A stretch of 64,000 bases of DNA from Flavobacterium crocinum (GCF_003122385.1 NZ_CP029255.1:4216001-4280000); one strand, 5' to 3'. Positions 36,282 to 45,307 are shown, counted from the first letter of the stretch. Notes: generated by a model not told the origin, from the letters alone. Made by a program: numbers and translations.

Positions 36282-38279
36282 ATGATGAAAAATCTAACAG
36301 CAACCTTCTTGGCTGTATTTTCAACAATATGCTGGGCGCAGGAAAAACCAAATGATAGTCTAGAAACCGTAAAGCTTAACGAAATAATTGTCATTGGAAG
36401 TAAACCTTCTTTACATCTAAAACAATCAAAATCATTAACCTCTGTAGAAGAATATCTCTCAAAATCATCAAAAGTTAATATGATTAAAAGAGGTGCTTAT
36501 GCATGGGAACCTGTTATAAATAACATGGCTACAGAACGCACCGTGATTACGATTGACGGAATGCGCATATTTGGCGCGTGTACCGACAAAATGGATCCGA
36601 TTACTTCTTATGTAGAGGTTTCAAATTTGGCCGAAGCCAGCGTAGCATCTGGACAGCAAGCAAGCTGTCATGGTGCAGGAATTGGCGGATCTGTCGATTT
36701 AAAACGCAATCAGTTTAATGATAAAAATACAGGCTGGAACGGCAGTTTAAATTCTGGCTTTGAAAGCAATAATTTTCAAAAAATTATTGGAGCTTCTTTA
36801 GGGTACAATGATTCTCAATTTTATACTCATATCGATTTTATGCATCGTGATGCCGATAATTATAAAGCAGGTGACAATAAAGAAATCCCTTTTTCTCAAT
36901 TTACAAAATACAATATTTCTGCTACTGCAGGTTATTTTATAAACAAACAAAATCTATTGGAAGCTTCTGTAATTAATGACAAAGCAACAAATGTGGGCTA
37001 CCCTGCCCTTCCTATGGATGTTTCTTTAGCCGAAGCTAAAATTGTATCTCTAAGTTATAAATATGTGCCAAAATCACGCCTGATAACAAATTGGGAAACA
37101 AAAGGATATTACAATTCTATAACTCATAAAATGGACGATACCAAAAGACCAACCGTACCGATACACATGGATATGCCTGGATGGTCTGATACTTATGGTT
37201 ATTACTCGAGAATTAAAGGAAAAATTAAAAACCATAATTTTCTAGCTGACTTGAACGGCTTTTACAATAAGTCCATTGCAGAGATGACCATGTATCCGAC
37301 AAATCCAAAAGAAAACCTCATGTTTATGTATACATGGCCAGATGTTAGAACATTATATAACGGATTGTCTTTAGAAGATAATATTACTATTTCCGAAAAA
37401 GATCATCTGAGAATTGGTGCAAATCTCGGATTCCAAAATAATACCGTAGCAAATGATTTTGGTTTAGCGAGTCTTCGCATTTTTTATCCTGATATGGATG
37501 CTTCAAAAAACCGTTTTCTAAAAAGCTTTGCTACAAATTACACCAAAAATGAAGGGCAATTTGAATTCGGATTTGGTTTGGCTTACGCCGAAAGAGCTCC
37601 TTCTGTTTCTGAAGGCTATGGATTTTATCTGTATAACAGCAGTGATTTTTATGATTATATCGGAAATCCAAATCTAAAAAATGAAAATGCTCTTGAAGGA
37701 AACTTTTCAATTGGCTATAAAACATCGCAATTATCAGCAAAAATTACGGGTTCGTATTTCTATTTTTCAAACTACATAATAGGTAAAATTGATCCAAATA
37801 CGCTTCCTATGACTATTGGTGCTTCTGGGGTAAAAAGATATGAGGCTATAGATAATGCCAAAATATTCAATACCGATTTTAATCTGACTTACGATTTTCT
37901 AGAAAATTGGCAATTCAAATCTCAGCTTACTTATAGTTCAGGAAAAGATCATGAAGGAAATAATCTTCCATTTATAAGTCCAATTAAATACAGCGCTGGA
38001 ATCGATTTTAAGAAAGAAAATTTCAATGCTGGAATTAATGCTTTAGGAAATCTGGCTCAAAATGAATTTGCAAAAGTGTACGGGCAAACTAAAACCCCAG
38101 ATTATGTCATTTTTGGAATTAATGCAGGCTATACTTTCAATTGGAGCCAAAACAAATTAAAAATACAAACTGGTGTAGAAAACATTTTTGACAAATATTA
38201 CACCACTTATGCCGACTGGAATAAAATTCCGCGAATGGGACGAAATATCTTTGTAAATCTCAATTTTTCTTTTAATTAA
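36282..38279 (+). CDS. TonB-dependent copper receptor, OprC/NosA-like
   Basis: The 665-residue protein has a signal peptide ending TICWAQ, a plug with ERTVITIDGMRIFGAC, a 22-strand-type barrel and terminal Phe-x-Asn. The plug carries CTDKM (Cys100, Met104) and a barrel loop has THKMDD (His282, Met284). This reproduces the CxxxM/HxM copper ligands known for OprC of Pseudomonas, with a Cys-to-His distance of 182 against 180 there. A second Cys in QQASCHGAG may pair with another. OprC/NosA imports copper for N2O reductase, which fits the neighbours exactly. Confidence 0.87.
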   Translation: MMKNLTATFLAVFSTICWAQEKPNDSLETVKLNEIIVIGSKPSLHLKQSKSLTSVEEYLSKSSKVNMIKRGAYAWEPVINNMATERTVITIDGMRIFGACTDKMDPITSYVEVSNLAEASVASGQQASCHGAGIGGSVDLKRNQFNDKNTGWNGSLNSGFESNNFQKIIGASLGYNDSQFYTHIDFMHRDADNYKAGDNKEIPFSQFTKYNISATAGYFINKQNLLEASVINDKATNVGYPALPMDVSLAEAKIVSLSYKYVPKSRLITNWETKGYYNSITHKMDDTKRPTVPIHMDMPGWSDTYGYYSRIKGKIKNHNFLADLNGFYNKSIAEMTMYPTNPKENLMFMYTWPDVRTLYNGLSLEDNITISEKDHLRIGANLGFQNNTVANDFGLASLRIFYPDMDASKNRFLKSFATNYTKNEGQFEFGFGLAYAERAPSVSEGYGFYLYNSSDFYDYIGNPNLKNENALEGNFSIGYKTSQLSAKITGSYFYFSNYIIGKIDPNTLPMTIGASGVKRYEAIDNAKIFNTDFNLTYDFLENWQFKSQLTYSSGKDHEGNNLPFISPIKYSAGIDFKKENFNAGINALGNLAQNEFAKVYGQTKTPDYVIFGINAGYTFNWSQNKLKIQTGVENIFDKYYTTYADWNKIPRMGRNIFVNLNFSFN

Positions 38280-38323
38280 AATTAATTCTCAAGGTTAACA
38301 TATAAAAACAAATATAAAACAGT

Positions 38324-38367
38324 ATGATTTGAATCATGTTTTGAAAGAAATGATGATAATACATTTA
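38324..38367 (+). promoter_or_regulatory. Fnr-type box and promoter of the nadA-to-copD operon
   Basis: ATGATTTGAATCAT at 38324-38337, 22 nt, then TACATTTA at 38360-38367 (one mismatch to TAnnTTTG). A leader of about 55 nt precedes nadA. Confidence 0.75.
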
Positions 38368-38428
38368 CCCTATTAAAATTATATGCTTAAAAGCACTTCC
38401 AAACCAACATTTTATTAAGATTATAAAA

Positions 38429-39361
38429 ATGGATAAGAACTTTCTAATACAAGAAATAACCCGATTGAAACAGGAAAAAAAAGCTGTTATTCTGGCTCAT
38501 TATTATCAAGATGAGAACATTCAGGAAATAGCAGATTTTATTGGGGACAGTCTTGAATTGGCTAAAAAAGCACAAAATACCAATGCAGACATCATTGTAT
38601 TTGCGGGAGTTCATTTTATGGCAGAAACGGCCAAAATTTTGAATCCCAATAAAAAAGTGTTGCTGCCAGATTGGGAAGCCGGATGTTCGCTTGCAGATGG
38701 CTGTGATCCGAAAGATTTCAGCGAATTTAAAACACAATATCCTGATCATGTAGTGGTAACTTATATCAACTGTTCTGCCGAAATAAAAGCCATGAGCGAT
38801 TTGGTTTGTACTTCGGCGAATGCCAAAAAAATAATAGAATCGATACCCGACGAACATAAAATCATTTTTGCACCGGATGAAAATTTAGGTAATTATCTTC
38901 AAAAGGAAACCAAACGTGAACTCGTCTTATGGAAAGGCTCGTGCGTGGTACATGAAGCCTTTTCATTAGACAAACTAATCGAATTATACAACAAAAATCC
39001 GACTGCAAAAATTGCAGCCCACCCAGAGTCAGAAAGTCATATTTTAAAAGCAGCGCATTTCATCGGCTCTACCTCGGGTATTATTAATTTCATTAAAACG
39101 GATCCTGCTGCCGTTTACATTGTGGCTACAGAAGCCGGTATCCTGCATGAGCTTTCAAAAGCTGTACCGAACAAGACGCTGATTCCGGCTCCTTCCACAG
39201 AAGACAATAGCTGTGCCTGCAGCGAATGTGCTTTCATGAAAATGAATACATTGGAAAAACTGTATTTGTGTCTTAAAAATGAAAGTCCAGAAATGCTGGT
39301 AACAGAAGAACTGAGAATTGAAGCCTTAAAACCAATTGAAAAAATGCTTCAATTATCTTAA
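38429..39361 (+). CDS. nadA: Quinolinate synthase NadA
   Basis: Condenses iminoaspartate and dihydroxyacetone phosphate to quinolinate using a [4Fe-4S] cluster. 310 residues with three repeats of the NadA fold. Motifs: ILAHYYQDENIQEIADFIGDS (given in part: HYYQDENIQEIADF), DWEAGCSLADGC and SCACSECAFMKMN, supplying the cluster cysteines. It opens an operon with nadB, under an Fnr-type box. NAD synthesis genes controlled by anaerobiosis make sense because the cluster is oxygen-labile. Confidence 0.95.
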   Translation: MDKNFLIQEITRLKQEKKAVILAHYYQDENIQEIADFIGDSLELAKKAQNTNADIIVFAGVHFMAETAKILNPNKKVLLPDWEAGCSLADGCDPKDFSEFKTQYPDHVVVTYINCSAEIKAMSDLVCTSANAKKIIESIPDEHKIIFAPDENLGNYLQKETKRELVLWKGSCVVHEAFSLDKLIELYNKNPTAKIAAHPESESHILKAAHFIGSTSGIINFIKTDPAAVYIVATEAGILHELSKAVPNKTLIPAPSTEDNSCACSECAFMKMNTLEKLYLCLKNESPEMLVTEELRIEALKPIEKMLQLS

Positions 39362-39394
39362 AAAAAAATTGCAATAACTCTAAATCAAAATAAC

Positions 39395-40906
39395 ATGCTT
39401 ACAACAGATATATTAATCATCGGTTCAGGTATTTCGGGATTATTTTTCGCCATGAAAACGGCTCAAAAACGCCCAGATTTATCTATTGTTATAATGACTA
39501 AAGAAGCAGCCAGAAATACCAATACACAGCTTGCACAAGGTGGCATTGCAGTAGTGACAGATCTTATAAAAGATAGTTTTAACAAACATATACATGATAC
39601 GCTTCGTTCCGGAGGCGGACTTTGCGATAGAGAAATCGTTAATATGGTCATTACGCAAGCTCCAGAAAGACTTAAAGAATTAATTGAAATTGGAACTTCA
39701 TTTGACAAAGATGAAAAAGGCCGATGGAATTTAGGTTTGGAAGGCGGGCATTCACAACATAGAATACTACATCATAAAGACAGTTCCGGATTGGAAATTG
39801 AGCGTAAACTGCTCAAAATAATCCGAAAAATGCCCAACATTGAACTTTGGGAAAATCATATGGTTATTGATCTGAATACCGAAACCAGAAAAAATAAAAC
39901 GACTTGTACAGGTGTTTTCTTTTATGATAAAAAACACAATAGAATAAAATACATCAGAACACGAACAGTTGTTTTAAGCACAGGAGGATGCGGACAGCTT
40001 TTTGAAAACACTACCAATCCAAAAATCGCAACCGGAGACGGACTTGCAATGGCAGCACGCGCAGGTGCAGAAATTGTGGATATGCAATACATTCAGTTTC
40101 ATCCAACAGCTTTATATACCAGTAAAGAGAATCCGTTGTTTCTAATCTCCGAAGCGGTAAGAGGTTTTGGTGCTCATATTGTAAACGAAGACAAAAAAAG
40201 GTTTTTATTTAAATATGACATTCGGGGCGAGCTGGCTACACGCGATATGGTATCAAGTGCCATCAGTAAAGAACTTCGTTTAAGCGGAAAAGATCACGTT
40301 TACCTGGATTGCAGACATTTAAACAAAGCTGAATTTTACGCCAATTTCCCCATAATTGCAGCACATTGTAATGAACTCGGGATTAAACCTGAAAAAGATT
40401 TAATTCCAATTGTTCCTGCAGCACATTATCAATGCGGCGGAATAAAAGTAGATCAAAATGGAACAACAGCTATTCCAAATCTGTATGCTATAGGAGAATG
40501 TGCAAGAACAGGACTTCATGGAAAAAACCGTTTGGCTTCCAATTCGCTTTTAGAGGCTTTGGTATTTGCGCATCAAGCTTCGGAGAATGTGGATAGAACC
40601 ATTGCCGGATTCCTTTTTTCCAACAGAATTTTAATACCAAAGTTTCCAAAAGCACATCAGGTTGATGATTATCTGGCTTTTGAAATATTGAAAAAAGAAT
40701 TGCAAAAACTAGTTACAGCTTTTTATACCAACGAAGAACGTGATGCCGATTTGACTTTTGAAAAAATAAAAGAGCTTCATAATTATGCTGTTTCGCTTAC
40801 ACAAACACACGAAATTACAATTCCGTTTATAGAATTTTCAAATATGATTGCAGTGTCTTTAATCATTGTTAAACAATGCAAGGCATCAAACAAAGAAATG
40901 TGCTGA
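39395..40906 (+). CDS. nadB: L-aspartate oxidase NadB
   Basis: FAD enzyme making iminoaspartate for NadA; fumarate can replace oxygen as acceptor. 503 residues. FAD motif IIGSGISGLFFAMKTA at the N-terminus, NTQLAQGGIAVV, HSQHRILHHKDSSG, an active-site arginine in RGELATRDMVS, and the second FAD loop ECARTGLHGKNRLASNSLLEALVF. It is 33 bp after nadA. Normal length. Confidence 0.95.
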   Translation: MLTTDILIIGSGISGLFFAMKTAQKRPDLSIVIMTKEAARNTNTQLAQGGIAVVTDLIKDSFNKHIHDTLRSGGGLCDREIVNMVITQAPERLKELIEIGTSFDKDEKGRWNLGLEGGHSQHRILHHKDSSGLEIERKLLKIIRKMPNIELWENHMVIDLNTETRKNKTTCTGVFFYDKKHNRIKYIRTRTVVLSTGGCGQLFENTTNPKIATGDGLAMAARAGAEIVDMQYIQFHPTALYTSKENPLFLISEAVRGFGAHIVNEDKKRFLFKYDIRGELATRDMVSSAISKELRLSGKDHVYLDCRHLNKAEFYANFPIIAAHCNELGIKPEKDLIPIVPAAHYQCGGIKVDQNGTTAIPNLYAIGECARTGLHGKNRLASNSLLEALVFAHQASENVDRTIAGFLFSNRILIPKFPKAHQVDDYLAFEILKKELQKLVTAFYTNEERDADLTFEKIKELHNYAVSLTQTHEITIPFIEFSNMIAVSLIIVKQCKASNKEMC

Positions 40907-40929
40907 AACCAATAAATCCCCCCACTAAT

Positions 40930-41661
40930 ATGAAACTAACAAATAAAACCACGATTGGCGAAATTGTAGCAGATGATTTTAGAACAGCGGCAATTTTCAC
41001 GAAATACCACATCGATTTTTGCTGTAAAGGATATCGAACTATTGAGGAAGTATGTAAAAAAAGAGATATCGAAGAAAGTGAGCTTATCGAACATATCGAA
41101 AAAGCCAGAAACAGTTCTGTCAATCAGTCTTTTGATTATAAATCTTGGCCTGCGGATATGATTGCAGATTATATTACCAAAACGCATCATCGATATATTG
41201 AAGAAAAAGCGCCGATTATTATTCAATATCTAACCAAATTGTGCGGTGTTCATGGTGCAATCCATCCGGAACTCCATGAAATACATACTATTTTCTCTAA
41301 ATCGGCTTTGGATTTGACGGCTCATATGAAAAGAGAAGAATTGATTGTTTTTCCTTTTATCAAAAAAATGAAATCGGCTCAAAGTAAAGGAACTCCGTTT
41401 GAAATGCCTGCTTTTTTCAGTATCGAAAATCCGATAACAAGCTTAAGAGAAGATCATATTACCGAAGGACAGCGTTTCAAAAGAATTGCGGCTTTAACCA
41501 ATAATTATACGCCACCTGTTGAATCTTGCACAACCTACAAAGCTGCTTTTGCCATGCTCGAAGAATTTGATAAAGATTTGAAAAAACACATTCACATGGA
41601 GAATAATATTTTATTCCCAAAAGCCATTGAACTCGAAAAAACTTTTGAAAAAGTGTCCTAA
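40930..41661 (+). CDS. ric: Iron-sulfur cluster repair di-iron protein (Ric/ScdA/YtfE)
   Basis: The ATG at 40930 (MKLTNKTTIGEIV) is preferred; an earlier in-frame ATG would overlap nadB. The N-terminal DUF542 domain contains HIDFCCKGYRTIEEVC. The hemerythrin-like four-helix part has spaced histidines: THHRYIEEKAP, HGAIHPELHEIH, HMKREELIVFPF, LREDHITEGQRF, HIHMENNILFPKA. Repairs Fe-S clusters damaged by NO or oxidants. It suits an operon under a nitrogen-oxide-type regulator and next to NadA, a cluster enzyme. 244 residues. Confidence 0.93.
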   Translation: MKLTNKTTIGEIVADDFRTAAIFTKYHIDFCCKGYRTIEEVCKKRDIEESELIEHIEKARNSSVNQSFDYKSWPADMIADYITKTHHRYIEEKAPIIIQYLTKLCGVHGAIHPELHEIHTIFSKSALDLTAHMKREELIVFPFIKKMKSAQSKGTPFEMPAFFSIENPITSLREDHITEGQRFKRIAALTNNYTPPVESCTTYKAAFAMLEEFDKDLKKHIHMENNILFPKAIELEKTFEKVS

Positions 41662-41675
41662 ATTAAGAATAAACC

Positions 41676-43799
41676 ATGGAAAAATACGTCATTAAACGCA
41701 ATGGAGATTATAAACCTTTTGAGGCTTATAAAATTCATGACGCGATTCAAAAAGCTTTTCAAAGTGTCAATAAAACTTTTGATAAAAAAATCTATAAAAT
41801 TGTCCTTTCCGGTCTTGAGGTAAAGTATTCGTGGCCTGTAGAAGAAATTCAGGACATGATCGAAAGGGTGCTTTTTGAAAATGGCTATTTCCAAACCATG
41901 CGTTCGTTTATCATCTATAGACATACCAGAAAATTACAGCGAGAACATGTTAACGGATTAAACGATGACACCACTTTCATAGACAGTACACAGACTGTAG
42001 AAGAATACATCAACCAGTCAGATTGGCGAATTAATGCGAATGCGAATATTTCGTATTCAAACGCGGGACTTGTCAGTAATACCGCGGGAAAAGTAATCGC
42101 CAATTATTGGCTGGATAAAATATACAATAAAGAAGAAGGTTCTGCTCATAGGAATGGCGACATACATATCCATGATTTGGATTGTCTTACCGGATACTGC
42201 GCCGGGTGGAGCCTGCGCATGCTCTTGAACGAAGGATTTAACGGCGTGCGCGGCCGTGTCGAGAGCAGACCTCCTTCTCATTTTAGAGAAGCATTGGGAC
42301 AAATGGCTAATTTTCTGGGAATTTTGCAAAGCGAATGGGCAGGCGCTCAGGCATTCAGTTCTTTTGATACTTATCTGGCCCCTTATGTTTTTAAAGATCA
42401 GCTTACTTATGATGAGGTTTTAAAAACCGTTAGAAGTTTTGTTTATAATCTGAATGTTCCGGCACGTTGGGGTCAGTCACCTTTTACGAATATTACGCTG
42501 GACTGGAATGTACCAGATGATTTAAAAGAACAAATTCCGACGAAAAATGATCTGCATTTGTTTTTGAATGTTACGGATGAAAATCTGATTCACGAGGCTC
42601 AAAAAAGAGGCGTTTCCAAATTAGAGAATCTAAAGTATGCTGATTTTCAAACAGAAATGAATCTCATCAACAAAGCTTATTATACGATTATGACTGAAGG
42701 TGATGCCAATGGACAGCCGTTTACCTTTCCTATTCCAACAGTTAATATCACAGAAGATTTTGACTGGAATGGCGAAAACGTGGATTTGTTATTTGAAAAC
42801 ACGGCTAAAATTGGTTCGTCTTATTTTCAGAATTTTATTGGAAGCCAATATCTTTTGGATGATAATGGAAACCGAATTGAAAATCCCGACGCTTATAAAC
42901 CCAACGCTGTAAGAAGTATGTGCTGCAGATTACAGCTTGATCTAAGAGAATTATTAAAACGCGGCAACGGACTTTTTGGAAGTGCAGAAATGACGGGAAG
43001 CATTGGAGTTGTGACTATCAACATGGCGCGTTTGGGTTATTTGCATAAAGGAAATATCATTAATTTGTTTGCACATTTAGATGAATTATTGACCATTGCA
43101 AAATCGACTTTAGAGAAAAAAAGAAAGTTTATACAGGAAATGTATGACCGTGGTTTATATCCTTATACACAACGTTATTTAAAGCATTTCAAGAATCATT
43201 TTTCGACCATTGGCGTAAACGGAATGAATGAAATGGTAATCAATTTTACCGAAGGAAAACAAAATATAACTGACAATTCGGGAATTCATTTTGCTACCGA
43301 AATTCTAGATTACATCCGATTGCGAATGAAAGAATTTCAGGAAGAAACGGGAAATCTTTATAATCTGGAAGCAACACCAGCCGAAGGTACAACCTATCGT
43401 TTTGCAAAAGAAGATAAAAAACGTTTTCCAGAGATTCTGCAAGCGGGACACGACAAGCACATTTACTATACGAATAGTTCACAAATTCCGGTAGATTATA
43501 CCGAAGATCCTTTTGAAGCCTTATTGCTTCAGGATGAATTACAATGCAAATATACTGGTGGTACCGTTTTACATCTTTATATGAGAGAAAAGATAAGCAG
43601 TCCTGAAGCCTGTAAAAATTTTGTAAAAAAGGTTTTAACCAACTTTAAACTGCCTTATATAACCGTAACGCCTGTCTTTAGCATCTGCCCTGTTCATGGA
43701 TATTTGAACGGAGAACACGAATATTGTCCAAAATGCGATGAAGAATTGCTTCATGCCAACAACCAAAAACACTTAGCTTATGAAAACAAAAACGCATAA
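41676..43799 (+). CDS. nrdD: Anaerobic ribonucleoside-triphosphate reductase NrdD, lacking the glycyl-radical tail
   Basis: The 707-residue protein has an ATP-cone (residues 1-95, VIKRNGDYKPFEAYKIHDAI), then the ten-strand barrel with YCAGWSLRMLL, PARWGQSPFTNITLDW and RSMCCRLQLDLRELLKRGNG. A C-terminal zinc site reads CPVHGYLNGEHEYCPKC. The reading frame stops 17 residues after the zinc site. The R-V-x-G-Y glycyl-radical motif that NrdD needs is not in this frame; it is in the next ORF (43780-43947), overlapping by 20 bp. It makes dNTPs without oxygen. Whether the enzyme is two-part, frameshifted or broken cannot be settled here. Confidence 0.93.
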   Translation: MEKYVIKRNGDYKPFEAYKIHDAIQKAFQSVNKTFDKKIYKIVLSGLEVKYSWPVEEIQDMIERVLFENGYFQTMRSFIIYRHTRKLQREHVNGLNDDTTFIDSTQTVEEYINQSDWRINANANISYSNAGLVSNTAGKVIANYWLDKIYNKEEGSAHRNGDIHIHDLDCLTGYCAGWSLRMLLNEGFNGVRGRVESRPPSHFREALGQMANFLGILQSEWAGAQAFSSFDTYLAPYVFKDQLTYDEVLKTVRSFVYNLNVPARWGQSPFTNITLDWNVPDDLKEQIPTKNDLHLFLNVTDENLIHEAQKRGVSKLENLKYADFQTEMNLINKAYYTIMTEGDANGQPFTFPIPTVNITEDFDWNGENVDLLFENTAKIGSSYFQNFIGSQYLLDDNGNRIENPDAYKPNAVRSMCCRLQLDLRELLKRGNGLFGSAEMTGSIGVVTINMARLGYLHKGNIINLFAHLDELLTIAKSTLEKKRKFIQEMYDRGLYPYTQRYLKHFKNHFSTIGVNGMNEMVINFTEGKQNITDNSGIHFATEILDYIRLRMKEFQEETGNLYNLEATPAEGTTYRFAKEDKKRFPEILQAGHDKHIYYTNSSQIPVDYTEDPFEALLLQDELQCKYTGGTVLHLYMREKISSPEACKNFVKKVLTNFKLPYITVTPVFSICPVHGYLNGEHEYCPKCDEELLHANNQKHLAYENKNA

Positions 43800-43947
43800 A
43801 ATACTAGCCGAGAATAATAACAAAAGAAGCAAATGTCTCGTTTACACACGAGTAATGGGTTATCACAGACCCGTAGAAAGTTTTAACATAGGAAAAAAAG
43901 GTGAACACCAACAGCGTACACATTTCGAAGAAGCAATTATCTACTAA
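43780..43947 (+). CDS. nrdD: Separate glycyl-radical domain of NrdD (55 aa)
   Basis: ATG at 43780 lies inside the end of nrdD in the +1 frame; the stop is at 43947. The peptide starts MKTKTHKILAENNNKRS and continues with YTRVMGYHRPVESFNIGKKG. RVMGY places the radical glycine at residue 27, and the following residues (GEHQQRTHFEE) match the end of NrdD proteins. It overlaps nrdD by 20 bp and nrdG by 47 bp. Options: a true two-subunit NrdD with translational coupling, a +1 programmed shift near the A-rich GAAAACAAAAACGCATAAA, or a recent indel/assembly error. Conserved coding sense of all 55 codons argues against long decay. Confidence 0.85.
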   Translation: MKTKTHKILAENNNKRSKCLVYTRVMGYHRPVESFNIGKKGEHQQRTHFEEAIIY

Positions 43948-44617
43948 AGTAATCTATAGCCTCACGCCTTTTACTTTATTAGATTATCCGCATAAAACAG
44001 CCTGCATTGTGTGGTTTGCGGGCTGTAACATGCGGTGTTTATACTGCTATAATCCTGAAATTGTTTTGGGAAAAGGAAAAATGGATTTTGACTCCATCCT
44101 TTCTTTCCTTAAAACCCGAAAACGATTATTGGATGGCGTGGTATTAAGCGGCGGAGAGTGTACGCTTTCTAAAAATATCATTTCTTTTATCAAAGAAATC
44201 AAAACAATGGGATTTGCCGTTAAAATAGATACAAACGGCTCTACCCCTAAAGTACTGAACAGCCTGATTCATGATCAATTAATTGATTATGTCGCGTTAG
44301 ATTATAAAAGTCTTCCTCATACCTTTAAAAAGATAACGCAATCAGGCTTATTTTCTCCATTTGAAGAAAGTCTGAAACTTTTAATTCAGTCTAATATTCC
44401 GTTTGAAATTCGGACTACTTTTCATTCTTCCTTAATTACGGAAACCGATTTTGTTCAAATGATCGAATACCTCGAAACACAAAATTTTGAAGGCAATTAT
44501 TATGTGCAGCATTTTATGAATAATGTGCCAACGCTTTCAAAATTAAATGATTCCCATAAAGAAATAAGATTAAAGAATTATTCCACTTCAAAAATAAAAA
44601 TTGTTTTTAGGGAATAA
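43901..44617 (+). CDS. nrdG: Anaerobic RNR activase NrdG (radical SAM)
   Basis: The GTG at 43901 is the only plausible start; no ATG occurs before the catalytic core. The radical SAM motif CNMRCLYC follows ACIVWFAG, preceded by IYSLTPFTLLDYPHKT. VVLSGGECTL is the SAM-binding GGE-like motif, and KIDTNGSTPKVLN follows. It abstracts hydrogen from the NrdD glycine through a 5'-deoxyadenosyl radical. 238 residues. The start lies within the glycyl-domain ORF, so the three genes interlock with 20- and 47-bp overlaps. Confidence 0.93.
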   Translation: MNTNSVHISKKQLSTKVIYSLTPFTLLDYPHKTACIVWFAGCNMRCLYCYNPEIVLGKGKMDFDSILSFLKTRKRLLDGVVLSGGECTLSKNIISFIKEIKTMGFAVKIDTNGSTPKVLNSLIHDQLIDYVALDYKSLPHTFKKITQSGLFSPFEESLKLLIQSNIPFEIRTTFHSSLITETDFVQMIEYLETQNFEGNYYVQHFMNNVPTLSKLNDSHKEIRLKNYSTSKIKIVFRE

Positions 44618-44645
44618 TTTCTATCAAAAAATTTAATAGTCAACT

Positions 44646-45092
44646 ATGACTTTACATCATTTTATATTAACTATTCATCTTTTAGCTGCGACAGTTTGGG
44701 TTGGCGGTCATTTGCTTTTAAGTATCAGTTATCTTCCAAAAGCTTTAAAGAAAAAAGACCCTAAAATTATTCTAAATTTTGAAAAGAAATTTGAAGCCCT
44801 CGGAATGTCTTCTTTGGCTTTATTGATTGTAACAGGTATTTGGATGGCGTATGATTTTGGTGTAACCATCGAAACCTGGTTTGATTTTTCAGGTGGTTTT
44901 GAAACCGTGATTTCAACCAAACTCGTATTGTTATTCTGTACTTTCGTTTGTGCTATTTGTGCACAATTGTACTTTATTCCAAATCTTGACAAATACAATA
45001 TCAGGATAATGGCATTTATTATTTTAACCGTTACTTCAATTGGAGTTGCGATGCTGGTTTTGGGATTTACGCTGCGTTATGGGGGGATTTGA
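44646..45092 (+). CDS. CopD-like integral membrane protein
   Basis: The 148-residue protein has four hydrophobic helices. HHFILTIHLLAATVWVGGHLLL at the start holds spaced histidines of the type that bind haem or copper in CopD-like proteins (written in part: HLLAATVWVGGHL). It is the last gene of the anaerobic operon, 28 bp after nrdG. Possible roles are copper transfer or electron carriage. The substrate is unknown. Confidence 0.7.
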   Translation: MTLHHFILTIHLLAATVWVGGHLLLSISYLPKALKKKDPKIILNFEKKFEALGMSSLALLIVTGIWMAYDFGVTIETWFDFSGGFETVISTKLVLLFCTFVCAICAQLYFIPNLDKYNIRIMAFIILTVTSIGVAMLVLGFTLRYGGI

Positions 45093-45217
45093 TTTCTTTT
45101 TACTTCTTTTAAAAATATACTTTTTGCGTTCACAAATAAGACATTTGTATTAGCGAATGAATAATTAAAAACACATAAAATTAATAAAGGCTTGTAGGTA
45201 AAAGACTAAATATTCTG

Positions 45218-45278
45218 TAAATTTGATTAATGTCGATTTGTAAAAAGCATTTTGAATGTTATTTACAAAACATTAATC
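45218..45278 (+). promoter_or_regulatory. Promoter element and imperfect inverted repeat before the 45.3-kb gene
   Basis: Exact -7 match TAAATTTG at 45218-45225. Directly after it come inverted arms 45225-45244 and 45262-45278 (GATTAATGT and TTTGTAAA blocks, with a 3-nt bulge). The hairpin would form at the 5' end of the transcript. Confidence 0.4.
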
Positions 45279-45307
45279 GATCTGTAATTTTATAAATACC
45301 ACAAAGA

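Noticed and set aside
40876..40929. Earlier ATG for ric overlapping nadB
   Set aside because: The extra 18 residues are non-conserved-looking and the ATG at 40930 starts exactly at the DUF542 domain.
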